Origin: Sulfurimonas sp.
GTDB lineage: Bacteria; Campylobacterota; Campylobacteria; Campylobacterales; Sulfurimonadaceae
NCBI RefSeq assembly: GCF_023229105.1
Contig: NZ_JALNZY010000081.1
Location: 1-9,045 of the forward strand
Length of the DNA: 9,045 nucleotides
Direction of reading: 5' to 3'
Within the stretch, counting starts at the first letter, position 1; each line of letters opens with the position of its first letter. Shown here one piece after another: positions 1 through 6,449 of this stretch. The notes below the pieces were generated by a model, which searched no databases, was not told where the DNA came from, and saw only the letters and a list, made by a program, of their open reading frames with translations. A program made the translations under genes and the position numbers.

Positions 1-114
1 TAGGTGGCTATAGAGAGAGGGAAACGCCTGGCTCCATTCAGAACCCAGAAGCTAAGCCTCTCATCGCTGATAATACTGATCCTTGCAGGATTGGAAATGT
101 AGGTCGCTGCCTAG
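1..114 (+). rRNA. rrf: 5S ribosomal RNA (5' end clipped by a few bases)
   Basis: The sequence carries the conserved 5S core, GGAAACGCCTGG followed by CCATTCAGAACCCAGAAG and CTAAGCCTC. Its two ends pair as helix I: TAGGTGGC at the left edge against GCTGCCTA near 107-113. Family length is about 115-120, so probably only two to four bases are missing at the left edge. It implies that a 16S-23S-5S operon lies to the left on the same strand. No classic hairpin plus T-run terminator is visible after it; only a T5 stretch at 122-126 and a pyrimidine-rich tract follow. The exact 3' end is uncertain by a few bases. Confidence 0.93.
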
Positions 115-242
115 TTGATCATTTTTACTTCTTACTCGACTTCTTCTTTTAACTAAATAATAATATTTAATTTCATATAACTTCAATTTAATTTTTTTAC
201 TGTCTAAATTTGCTTTATTATCTATTTGAAATAAAATTTATA

Positions 243-248
243 TATAAT
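243..248 (+). promoter_or_regulatory. Putative -10 box of ung
   Basis: A perfect TATAAT lies 26 bases upstream of the ung start codon, within the 160-base spacer after the 5S gene. Upstream are T-rich stretches but no TTGACA-like -35 at normal spacing, which is usual for vegetative promoters in Campylobacterota. Transcription would begin near 255, leaving a leader of about 20 bases with the ribosome binding site AGGA at 266-269. Nothing else was recognised between 115 and 242. Confidence 0.55.
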
Positions 249-274
249 CAACTAATTATTTTTATAGGATTCGC

Positions 275-940
275 ATGGTACTTAATAATGACTGGTATAT
301 TTTCTTAGAAGATGAATTATCAAAAGATTACTTTATAAAACTTCAGAAATTCATAGACTTAGAGTATGAAACAAAAACTGTATTTCCCAAATATGAAAAT
401 ATTTTTAGAGCTTTTAATCTGCTTCCTTTGGATGATGTTAAAGTTGTAATAATTGGGCAGGACCCTTATCATGGTCATAATCAGGCAAATGGATTAGCTT
501 TTTCAGTTTGCAATGAGTGCAGAATCCCTCCATCATTGGTTAATATTTTTAAAGAGTTGCATGATGATGTAAATTGCAGCATGCCTAAAGAGGGTAATCT
601 TACCAAGTGGGCAGAGCAGGGTGTTTTACTTATAAATAGTATTCTTAGTGTGGTTGAAGCTCAACCAAATTCACATAAAAATATTGGGTGGGAGAGATTT
701 ACTGATTCTGTTATTAGTAGGTTGTCTCACAGATATGAAAATTTAGTTTTTATTTTATGGGGAAATCCATCACAAAAAAAAGAGGGACTCATTGACATGC
801 ACAAGCATCTTATATTAAAAGCGCCGCATCCCTCACCTCTCTCTTCTTATCGTGGTTTTTTTGGTTCTAAACCATTTTCACAAAGTAATTTTTATCTTAA
901 ATCTCATAGCAAAAAAGAGATTAATTGGTGTCTTAGTTGA
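275..940 (+). CDS. ung: Uracil-DNA glycosylase (family 1)
   Basis: This 221-residue protein removes uracil from DNA by cutting the N-glycosidic bond, the first step of base excision repair after cytosine deamination or dUTP misincorporation. Family-1 motifs are all present in order. The water-activating loop GQDPYHG is at residues 61-67, with the catalytic Asp at 63. The uracil-recognising Asn is N121 in VLLINS. The C-terminal HPSPLS at 185-190 carries the catalytic His185 and the Leu189 that intercalates into DNA, followed by YRGFFG. Length matches the family (about 220-230). The ATG start has AGGA five bases upstream (266-269) and a TATAAT promoter. It is the only protein gene on the + strand here. 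It ends inside the 3' end of the converging nuclease-family gene, with an 8-base overlap. It contains an A8 run at 774-781 near codon 168, in a coding context that reads through normally. Confidence 0.97.
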   Translation: MVLNNDWYIFLEDELSKDYFIKLQKFIDLEYETKTVFPKYENIFRAFNLLPLDDVKVVIIGQDPYHGHNQANGLAFSVCNECRIPPSLVNIFKELHDDVNCSMPKEGNLTKWAEQGVLLINSILSVVEAQPNSHKNIGWERFTDSVISRLSHRYENLVFILWGNPSQKKEGLIDMHKHLILKAPHPSPLSSYRGFFGSKPFSQSNFYLKSHSKKEINWCLS

Positions 941-1937
941 CTCTGAATTTAGCCGTTACAGGCAGGTGATCAGAGTAGCCTTTACCCTTATGTTTTCTTA
1001 CTTTCGCACGAGAAATTTCCCATCTATAAATATTTTCCCCCTTAAAGAGATACTCTTTGTTAAAATTTGAAATGCTTCCATGAAGATATGAGGCATCTTT
1101 ATCTTTGAGAAGAGCCTGAGATACAAGTATATTGTCCAACACCTCTTTTTCCCCTCTAAAGATGTAGCTATATCTCTTTGTAGTATCGGTATCATACCAA
1201 AGATTGTAAAAACTCTCTTTTGAGTGTTTAACATGTTTGGCGAAATCTCTTTGGTTAATAGTTCCTAGTATATGATTTATGCCAGTTATTCCGTCGGTGT
1301 CATTATGTTTTCTTTTTCTTTTGAATTTTAAATACTCTTCATAATCAGAGTTAAAATCCCCAAGTAGAATGATGTTTTTATCAAATCCTATCTCTGAAAT
1401 TCTTTTTTTAAGTGCTTTTGCAGAGACTATTCTCATGCTCTCTGCTCCAGCTTTTGATTTCCAGTGATTTACAAAAATATAAAGTTCGGTATTGTCTATT
1501 TTTAATTTTGCCTCTAGTATATTTCTATATGCATACGTTTGTGTCACACTTATCTCTTTGGAGTAGATAAACGGGATTTTGCTAAGAAGCGCTACTTTTA
1601 TAACACTGTTTTTTTTATCCGCAATACTGTAGTATTGATAATATAGTCCGTTTTGTTTAAGCGCAAACCTCAAATCAAGGAGTGCTTGTAGGGACTCAAC
1701 CTCTTGAAGGGCGATAATATCTGCATCTATATCTTTAATAACCTGTGCAATATTTTTCAGTTTAATTTTGTAATTTTTTTGGTTCCAGCCTGATGTGCCG
1801 TTAGGAACATACTCGCTATATTCATAAGCGCTTTTTTGTAAGTCAAAAAGATTTTCTACATTATATGTTGCTATCTTCAAAATCTTCTCTCCAAAAAGTG
1901 TTGCACAAAACAACAGAACCAAGAATAGGTATCTCAA
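933..1937 (-). CDS. Exported endonuclease/exonuclease/phosphatase (DNase I-fold) family protein
   Basis: This 334-residue protein has the metal-dependent phosphodiesterase fold shared by DNase I, exonuclease III and inositol phosphatases. Visible active-site elements are TYNVEN (Asn26), LQEVE (metal-binding Glu79), VNHWKSK (His158), LLGDFNSD (Asp194, Asn196), LDN (Asp268) and YSDHLP (Asp323, catalytic His324), so it should be active. The first 16 residues form a signal peptide (Arg2, hydrophobic core, likely cleavage after LFG), placing the enzyme in the periplasm or outside. Cys11 is not in a good lipobox. The start is TTG, directly after the TAG stop of the upstream peptidase gene and in the same frame. 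GGAA at 1946-1949 lies eight bases upstream, and no ATG occurs before codon 168. It is the last gene of the four-gene minus operon. The substrate (DNA, RNA or phospholipid) cannot be told from sequence. Confidence 0.9.
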   Translation of the reverse strand: MRYLFLVLLFCATLFGEKILKIATYNVENLFDLQKSAYEYSEYVPNGTSGWNQKNYKIKLKNIAQVIKDIDADIIALQEVESLQALLDLRFALKQNGLYYQYYSIADKKNSVIKVALLSKIPFIYSKEISVTQTYAYRNILEAKLKIDNTELYIFVNHWKSKAGAESMRIVSAKALKKRISEIGFDKNIILLGDFNSDYEEYLKFKRKRKHNDTDGITGINHILGTINQRDFAKHVKHSKESFYNLWYDTDTTKRYSYIFRGEKEVLDNILVSQALLKDKDASYLHGSISNFNKEYLFKGENIYRWEISRAKVRKHKGKGYSDHLPVTAKFRVN

Positions 1938-3887
1938 CTATATAATTCCATTTAAACGAAGCAGATTATCAGGGTTTGGTTCTCTTCCCATAAGCTCCCC
2001 AAAGAGGATATCCATACTTTTTGCGCCGCCGCCTTCTAAGATTATATGAAGATATTTTTTAGCGATATCTGAGTTAAATACTCCCTCTTGAGTTACACTA
2101 AAGAAAGCGTCTGCGCTTAACACTTCCGCCCATTTATAGCTATAATAACCAGCAGCATAACCGCCTGAAAAAATATGTGAAAAACCATTTTGAAACTTGT
2201 TGTATAAAGGCGGTTTTATAAGTGCAGTCTCTTCTCTAATGGAGTCCAAAAGATTTTGAATCTCGTTACCTTGATAGAGTTTTGTGTGGAGTTTAAAATC
2301 AAAAAGAGAGAACTCTAGCTGTCTAAGCATTCCGAGTGCTGAGAGAAAGTTTTTGCTTTTTACTAACCTCTCTATCATCTCCTCCGGGAGTATCTTTTTT
2401 GTTTTGTAGTGACACGCAAAGAGTTTTAATACACTCGGTTCATAGGCAAAGTTTTCTAAAAATTGCGATGGAAATTCAACCGCATCCCACTCCACGCCAT
2501 TTACACCGCTTACTCCATTTTCATCGACATTGCTTAACATGTGATGCAAAGCGTGTCCCATCTCATGAAAAAGAGTTACCACATCATCATGTCTTAGGAG
2601 CGAAGGGTTTTTGCTAGAAGAGGGAGGAAAATTACATACGATAACGGCAGATGCAAGCTGCTCATTAGCATCCTCATCTTGGCAGTGGGTTTGAAAGTTG
2701 TTCATCCACGCACCTCCTTGTTTGCCCTTTCTCGTTTCCAAATCAAGATAAAGCCTCGCTTTTAATCTGTTATCTACATGCAAATCATAAGAGATTGCTT
2801 TTTTATGCCACAACTCTTCTTCTATCTTTTTAAAGCTTATTCCAAAGAGTTTGTTTAAGAATTCAAACATTCCCTCTAAAACACTCTTTTGTTCAAAGTA
2901 GGGACGATACTCCTCCTCATCAAGCTCATACTTGGCTTTTTTGAGAAGCTCGCTGTAGTATGCGCTATCAAAACTTTGTAACGGTTTTTTAGATATTTCT
3001 TGGAGTTCTTGGAGCTCTTTTTTTGCTTGCGCTATAGAATTTTTAATAAGTTTTTCCAAAAAAACGATAACGCTTTTGTTATCTTTTGCCATCTTGCTAG
3101 CGAGTGAATACTCGGCATAGTTTTGAAATCCTAAAAGTTTACTCATCTCATATTTTAGGGATAAAAGTTCATCAATAATTTGTGCATTTTGTGGTGCTCT
3201 TGTTACATATGCACGGTAGAGTTCTTCTCTTATTTTTTCATTTCCTCCATACGTCATGTAGGCTATGTATGATGGCATCTGAAGCGTAAATCTATATTTA
3301 GTGATGCCGTTTTCTTTAAATTTTGCACTCTGTAAATCACTCTGCGGTAACCCCTTGACATCTTTTGCGTCACATACGATATACTCATACTCATTAGTCG
3401 CATCTAGGAGGTTTTGAGAGAAGTTGTTTGAGAGTTCACTCTTTTTTATGTTTATCTCTTGAAGTCTAGCTTTTGTTGCATCATCCAAATGCGCACCGCT
3501 TAACTCAAAGCCCAAAATATTAAGTTTTAAAACTCTCTTTTGCTCCTGATTCAGGCTTTTTTGCTCTTTTTTTTGTATATCTTTGTAAGCTTTGTAAATC
3601 TCTATGTTTTGTGAGAGTTTTGTGGAATACTCGGTAATAATCGGCAGAGATGCTGCGTATATCTTTTGTGTTTGTTTTGTGTTTTTAACAGAGTTTAGGT
3701 GTGATAGCGGAGTAAAAAACTGCCCCAAAAACTCATCCATTAGCTCTAAAGGTTTCACAAAATTTGCAAAATTTTTCTGCTTTATTTTTAAAAGTTCTTC
3801 TACTTTTTTGTTGTTATTCTCTACTCTCTCATTTAACTCTTTTATGAAACTCTTCAAATCTACTTTAAACTCTAAAAATTTACTCAT
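1938..3887 (-). CDS. prlC: M3-family zinc oligopeptidase (oligopeptidase A type)
   Basis: This 649-residue cytosolic metallopeptidase cleaves short peptides, including peptide products of proteases and cleaved signal peptides. It belongs to the thimet oligopeptidase/OpdA group. The zinc site is HEMGH (His441, Glu442, His445), with the third ligand at Glu471 in the VEFPSQFLENF stretch. The substrate-binding loop HIFSGGYAAGYYSY is at 571-584. The first 420 residues are helical, as usual for the family. Length is slightly below E. coli OpdA (about 680), and the C-terminal end (GREPNPDNLLRLNGI) looks natural, so the gene is complete. There is no signal peptide. The ATG is preceded by GAGG (3898-3901), which lies inside the last codons of the upstream protease gene; stop and start are two bases apart, suggesting translational coupling. 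OpdA is the best fit, but Dcp-like members of M3 are close, so the symbol is tentative. Confidence 0.93.
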   Translation of the reverse strand: MSKFLEFKVDLKSFIKELNERVENNNKKVEELLKIKQKNFANFVKPLELMDEFLGQFFTPLSHLNSVKNTKQTQKIYAASLPIITEYSTKLSQNIEIYKAYKDIQKKEQKSLNQEQKRVLKLNILGFELSGAHLDDATKARLQEINIKKSELSNNFSQNLLDATNEYEYIVCDAKDVKGLPQSDLQSAKFKENGITKYRFTLQMPSYIAYMTYGGNEKIREELYRAYVTRAPQNAQIIDELLSLKYEMSKLLGFQNYAEYSLASKMAKDNKSVIVFLEKLIKNSIAQAKKELQELQEISKKPLQSFDSAYYSELLKKAKYELDEEEYRPYFEQKSVLEGMFEFLNKLFGISFKKIEEELWHKKAISYDLHVDNRLKARLYLDLETRKGKQGGAWMNNFQTHCQDEDANEQLASAVIVCNFPPSSSKNPSLLRHDDVVTLFHEMGHALHHMLSNVDENGVSGVNGVEWDAVEFPSQFLENFAYEPSVLKLFACHYKTKKILPEEMIERLVKSKNFLSALGMLRQLEFSLFDFKLHTKLYQGNEIQNLLDSIREETALIKPPLYNKFQNGFSHIFSGGYAAGYYSYKWAEVLSADAFFSVTQEGVFNSDIAKKYLHIILEGGGAKSMDILFGELMGREPNPDNLLRLNGII

Positions 3888-3889
3888 TA

Positions 3890-4981
3890 TTATTCATCCT
3901 CTTCATCTCGTTTTTGTTTTATAGCGCCGAATTTATTTATTAAGATATCATCATACTCATTTGCTTTTTTAAAAAGCCTCTCTATTGCGGTTTTCCCCTC
4001 TTTTAGCGTTAAAGACGAGTCAATTATAATATAAGATAAATATACAAAATTTTCGTTAATAGAGAAGCGCAGATATGATAGTTTGTCATTCTCATTGAGC
4101 AAGAAGTCATAAATTTGCGCTATATTTTCTTTTGGGATAACGCAAAGCTTTGAATCCCCTATAATAATTCCGTTGTCATAGTAGTTTATCTCAATGCGCG
4201 CAGTTCCGTGCTCAATCCTCCATGATGCTTGAGATCTTCTAGCAAGTGTAACATTTACATCTAAAGAGCCTAAAATCTCCTCAAGAAGCTTAGTGCTTCC
4301 TGTAGGTTTATACCCCTTTGCTCGCAGTTTTGCAATCTCTAGTTTTACGCCACATTCAGGACAGTAGTAGTTTTTGATACTATTTTCTTTGATTAAGTTT
4401 TTACATGAGGAGCATTTAATAATATTTTCGCTGTTAAGATTTTTGTAGCTCTTAAGCGCCTCATCAACGTAAAAATAGGGGAGCGCAAAGCCTAGATTAT
4501 TTGAGTTTAGTATGATAAATGTGTTTACGCCGATAACTTCCCCGTCCGTATTTAAAAGTGGTCCGCCGCTGTTTCCCGGATTTATAGCGGCATCAATCTG
4601 AATATATTCAAGTTCCCCGTATATCCTTGAAGCTTTTGAGACTATTCCCTCGGTAGCGCTGTAATGAAGCCCATAAGGGTGACCTATGGCAACTACTGTA
4701 TCGCCGTTTTGTACACTTTTAGTTGAGAGAATAAACTGGTTTTTAGGCTTTTTAAAATCAAAACTTATAAAAGCAAGATCAAAATATGCATCATCATAGA
4801 CGACTTTTGCGATGCTTCTTTTAATCTTTTTTGCACTGATAACAACCTCTTTAAGTCCCGCAACTACATGCGAATTGGTAACAATTAAATCATCAACGAT
4901 AAACCCAGTGCCGTTGCCGTATGGTGTCATAATCTGTATAATATTTTCGGCGTAACTCTCTAGTATGGCTTGTATATTCAT
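3890..4981 (-). CDS. Cytosolic HtrA-like trypsin-fold serine protease with zinc ribbon and YbjN-like domain
   Basis: This 363-residue protein has three parts. Residues 1-175 are an S1C (HtrA/Deg) protease domain with an intact triad: His38 in TNSHVVAG, Asp68 in YFDLAF, and Ser138 in NPGNSGGPL. Residues 190-210 form a zinc ribbon with CxxC pairs Cys190/193 and Cys207/210. Residues 231-356 resemble the YbjN / type III secretion chaperone-like fold (GTARIEINYYDNGIIIGD, then LSYLRFSINENFVYLSY), ending in an acidic tail DEEDE. There is no signal peptide, no membrane segment and no PDZ domain, unlike periplasmic DegP/DegS, so it should act in the cytoplasm. The ATG start is two bases after the stop of the upstream 437-residue gene; its Shine-Dalgarno is weak (AAAAGA), suggesting coupling. 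The protease assignment is firm, the YbjN-like call is by eye, and target and regulation are unknown. Confidence 0.9.
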   Translation of the reverse strand: MNIQAILESYAENIIQIMTPYGNGTGFIVDDLIVTNSHVVAGLKEVVISAKKIKRSIAKVVYDDAYFDLAFISFDFKKPKNQFILSTKSVQNGDTVVAIGHPYGLHYSATEGIVSKASRIYGELEYIQIDAAINPGNSGGPLLNTDGEVIGVNTFIILNSNNLGFALPYFYVDEALKSYKNLNSENIIKCSSCKNLIKENSIKNYYCPECGVKLEIAKLRAKGYKPTGSTKLLEEILGSLDVNVTLARRSQASWRIEHGTARIEINYYDNGIIIGDSKLCVIPKENIAQIYDFLLNENDKLSYLRFSINENFVYLSYIIIDSSLTLKEGKTAIERLFKKANEYDDILINKFGAIKQKRDEEDE

Positions 4982-4983
4982 GG

Positions 4984-6297
4984 CTATATCTTTTCAAAGT
5001 TAAGATTTTTAAGTTGCAGATAAAAGCTGTTGCTAAACTCGTTTAGGGATGTAAAGTTAAGTTTGTCTCCAAAAGGTTTAAGCATCTTATATCGGCTTTG
5101 ATGCGGCGAGATAATATTTTCTATCTTTGAGATAACAGCTCTTTTTGAAAATGACGAGTTTTGCTCATCGTAAAGAGTTTTATAGCCAAGAGCTTTAAAA
5201 AAGTCCGTATTTTGAATCTCTACTAGGGTGTGAAGAAGAGCCTTTGTTACCGGATGAAGCCCATAGTTGTAGAGCAGATAGAGTGCTATATACTTATACA
5301 TTGTTGGGATTACTTGATTGTATCTGTTGTTTTTGTACCATCTAATTTTTGCTAGCGATTCCGTTATGAAAATTTCTATATCCTCATGAGCAGATTTGTC
5401 GCTAGGGTTGAAGGTATATTTAGCATCATAGAAGTTTGTTTTAAACAGATCAAAACTCATCTCACTTAGTTCATTTATATACTCTCTAATCTCCTCATTT
5501 TTTGACTCAACAGTTAGGTCTTCGTCACTAAAATACTCTAGAATTTTTTTGCTTGACTTTTGAAACATGCTATATTTTGGTACGAGTAGATAATCTATTT
5601 TAAACATAAGATAAAGAAGTATAAACGACTGCATGGCTGCATTATCGTTTGATGGAAGGGTGGCTATCTTTGCATTTACTTCATCAATCCATCTGCGCAT
5701 AAAGTCATATTTGAACCGCAACTCATCCTCATCCATGATCTTTAAATGTGCTATATCCTCAATGGGTATATCTAAAAATTCGCTTCTTATATGCTCCTTG
5801 TCAAAGTCTGCATTAAGAGCAAGTTCACGCAGTGGGAAAAAGACCTTTTGCGGGGTCATGGTTATGTTATCAAGAAAAAGTTTTAGTTTTATATACTCCT
5901 TATCGCTGAAGTAGTAAGCGTATGTCAGTTGGTAGTTTCTCTCTAAAATTAAGCGTTTTAGTGCGACATTTGCCGCTGCTTTTTTTGTCAAAATGGCTTC
6001 TGCGTAGAAATTATCTTTAGTTATTGTTCCTATTATTCTCGCTGTTCCTTGAAATATTTCAAAGTTTAGTTTATCTTCATTTTTTGTGATTAGGATATTT
6101 TGGTTTGATTTGCCACTAGAGAAGTTTTCAAGAGATTTGAAGAAGTATTCATAAGCACTTAGTATATCTTTTGCCTCAAAAGCTTCGTCTGCTTTGTTGA
6201 ACAAATCTTCCTCATCTTTGGATAGATTTGCGTTGATGCTTCTTCCGAAGAAGTGCTTCTGTTCTGTTTTAGGTTTAAAAAAATTTAGCCAATTCAC
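4984..6297 (-). CDS. Hypothetical protein with TPR-like N-terminus and chaperone-like domain
   Basis: I do not recognise this 437-residue protein as a known named family. It has no signal peptide and no convincing membrane helix, so it is probably cytosolic. Residues about 28-60 look like a helix pair of TPR type (DLFNKADEAFEAKDILSAYEY). Residues about 66-170 form an alternating strand/helix segment containing GTARI (84-88) and LTYAYYFS (124-131), which aligns by eye with the C-terminal domain of the protease encoded just downstream. Residues 180-437 are mostly predicted helical, rich in Tyr, Phe, Lys and Glu, with no motif I can name. The start is GTG, supported by GGAAGAA at 6305-6311 with a seven-base spacer; upstream are two TATAAT boxes. 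It is the first gene of the operon. The likely role, by context only, is a partner, substrate or adaptor of the protease. Confidence 0.8.
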   Translation of the reverse strand: MNWLNFFKPKTEQKHFFGRSINANLSKDEEDLFNKADEAFEAKDILSAYEYFFKSLENFSSGKSNQNILITKNEDKLNFEIFQGTARIIGTITKDNFYAEAILTKKAAANVALKRLILERNYQLTYAYYFSDKEYIKLKLFLDNITMTPQKVFFPLRELALNADFDKEHIRSEFLDIPIEDIAHLKIMDEDELRFKYDFMRRWIDEVNAKIATLPSNDNAAMQSFILLYLMFKIDYLLVPKYSMFQKSSKKILEYFSDEDLTVESKNEEIREYINELSEMSFDLFKTNFYDAKYTFNPSDKSAHEDIEIFITESLAKIRWYKNNRYNQVIPTMYKYIALYLLYNYGLHPVTKALLHTLVEIQNTDFFKALGYKTLYDEQNSSFSKRAVISKIENIISPHQSRYKMLKPFGDKLNFTSLNEFSNSFYLQLKNLNFEKI

Positions 6298-6304
6298 TTA
6301 TTAA

Positions 6305-6311
6305 TTCTTCC
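6305..6311 (-). promoter_or_regulatory. Ribosome binding site deciding the GTG start at 6297
   Basis: On the minus strand this reads GGAAGAA, seven bases before the GTG codon at 6297-6295. It supports GTG as the true start of the 437-residue gene. Confidence 0.6.
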
Positions 6312-6322
6312 AATAGTTTAGT

Positions 6323-6328
6323 ATTATA
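6323..6328 (-). promoter_or_regulatory. Putative -10 box of the four-gene protease operon (proximal)
   Basis: A perfect TATAAT on the minus strand, ending 25 bases before the GTG start. No clear -35 is visible, as is common in this phylum. With three tight junctions downstream, this box or the next one upstream would drive the whole four-gene operon. Confidence 0.5.
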
Positions 6329-6340
6329 CTTGTTTCTATT

Positions 6341-6346
6341 ATTATA
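6341..6346 (-). promoter_or_regulatory. Putative second -10 box of the protease operon (distal)
   Basis: A second perfect TATAAT on the minus strand, 18 bases upstream of the proximal one. The two could be tandem promoters, or only one may be used. There is no clear -35 at the expected distance. Confidence 0.35.
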
Positions 6347-6368
6347 GTTGAATCTGACTTATATTTAG

Positions 6369-6400
6369 CAAAGGTTTATATCTGATTAAACCTCTTTAGC
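6369..6400. repeat. Imperfect inverted repeat upstream of the protease operon
   Basis: AGGTTTA (6372-6378) and TAAACCT (6387-6393) are perfect 7-base arms around an 8-base loop. Pairing can extend outward through AAAG/CTTT to GC/GC if single-base bulges are allowed. It lies just upstream of the two TATAAT boxes and overlaps the left arm of the next hairpin, so the two folds exclude each other. There is no T-run on the minus side. It may be an operator or part of an alternative RNA fold. Confidence 0.4.
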
Positions 6401-6424
6401 GGCGCTGTGTTGCATCTAAAAAGG
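6391..6424 (-). terminator. Possible terminator hairpin of the HD-GYP gene
   Basis: On the minus-strand transcript, CCUUUUUAG (6424-6416) can pair fully with CUAAAGAGG (6399-6391) as nine pairs including one G-U, around a 16-base loop. It begins 25 bases after the HD-GYP stop codon and is followed by UUUAAU, which is a poor U-tract. A longer T-rich tract (T8CT6) lies before the hairpin, directly after the stop codon. It is a plausible weak terminator, but not a textbook one. Confidence 0.35.
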
Positions 6425-6449
6425 AACTAAAGAAAAAAGAAAAAAAAGG

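Noticed and set aside
852..1070. Open frame overlapping the end of ung in another frame
   Set aside because: It overlaps two firmly identified genes, has no ribosome site, and its product is hydrophobic with no recognisable family.
933..1937. Cytolethal distending toxin subunit CdtB, suggested by an exported DNase I-fold protein in Campylobacterota
   Set aside because: The fold is shared, but no CdtA or CdtC genes are adjacent, and the gene sits in a peptidase operon. A general family assignment is safer.
2336..2617. Open frame on the + strand inside the M3 peptidase gene
   Set aside because: It lies antisense to strongly conserved coding sequence including the HExxH region, has low-complexity His/Ser/Leu composition, and has no ribosome site or recognisable domain.
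3604..3924. Open frame on the + strand across the peptidase start
   Set aside because: It is a Phe/Ser/Lys-rich mirror of helical Lys/Glu coding on the other strand, with no motifs; a shadow of the real genes.
4570..4575. Loss of protease activity in the HtrA-like protein
   Set aside because: The serine motif NPGNSGGP and the His and Asp of the triad are all intact, so it is not an inactive pseudo-protease.
6398..6406. GC-rich palindrome AGCGGCGCT as a terminator
   Set aside because: The arms are only four bases with a single central base, so no hairpin can form; it is simply part of the loop of the larger inverted repeat.
6430..6449. T8CT6 tract after the HD-GYP stop (minus strand) as a complete intrinsic terminator
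   Set aside because: Only a weak all-A/U 6-pair stem precedes it, with a nine-base gap before the T-run, so there is no convincing hairpin at the right place.
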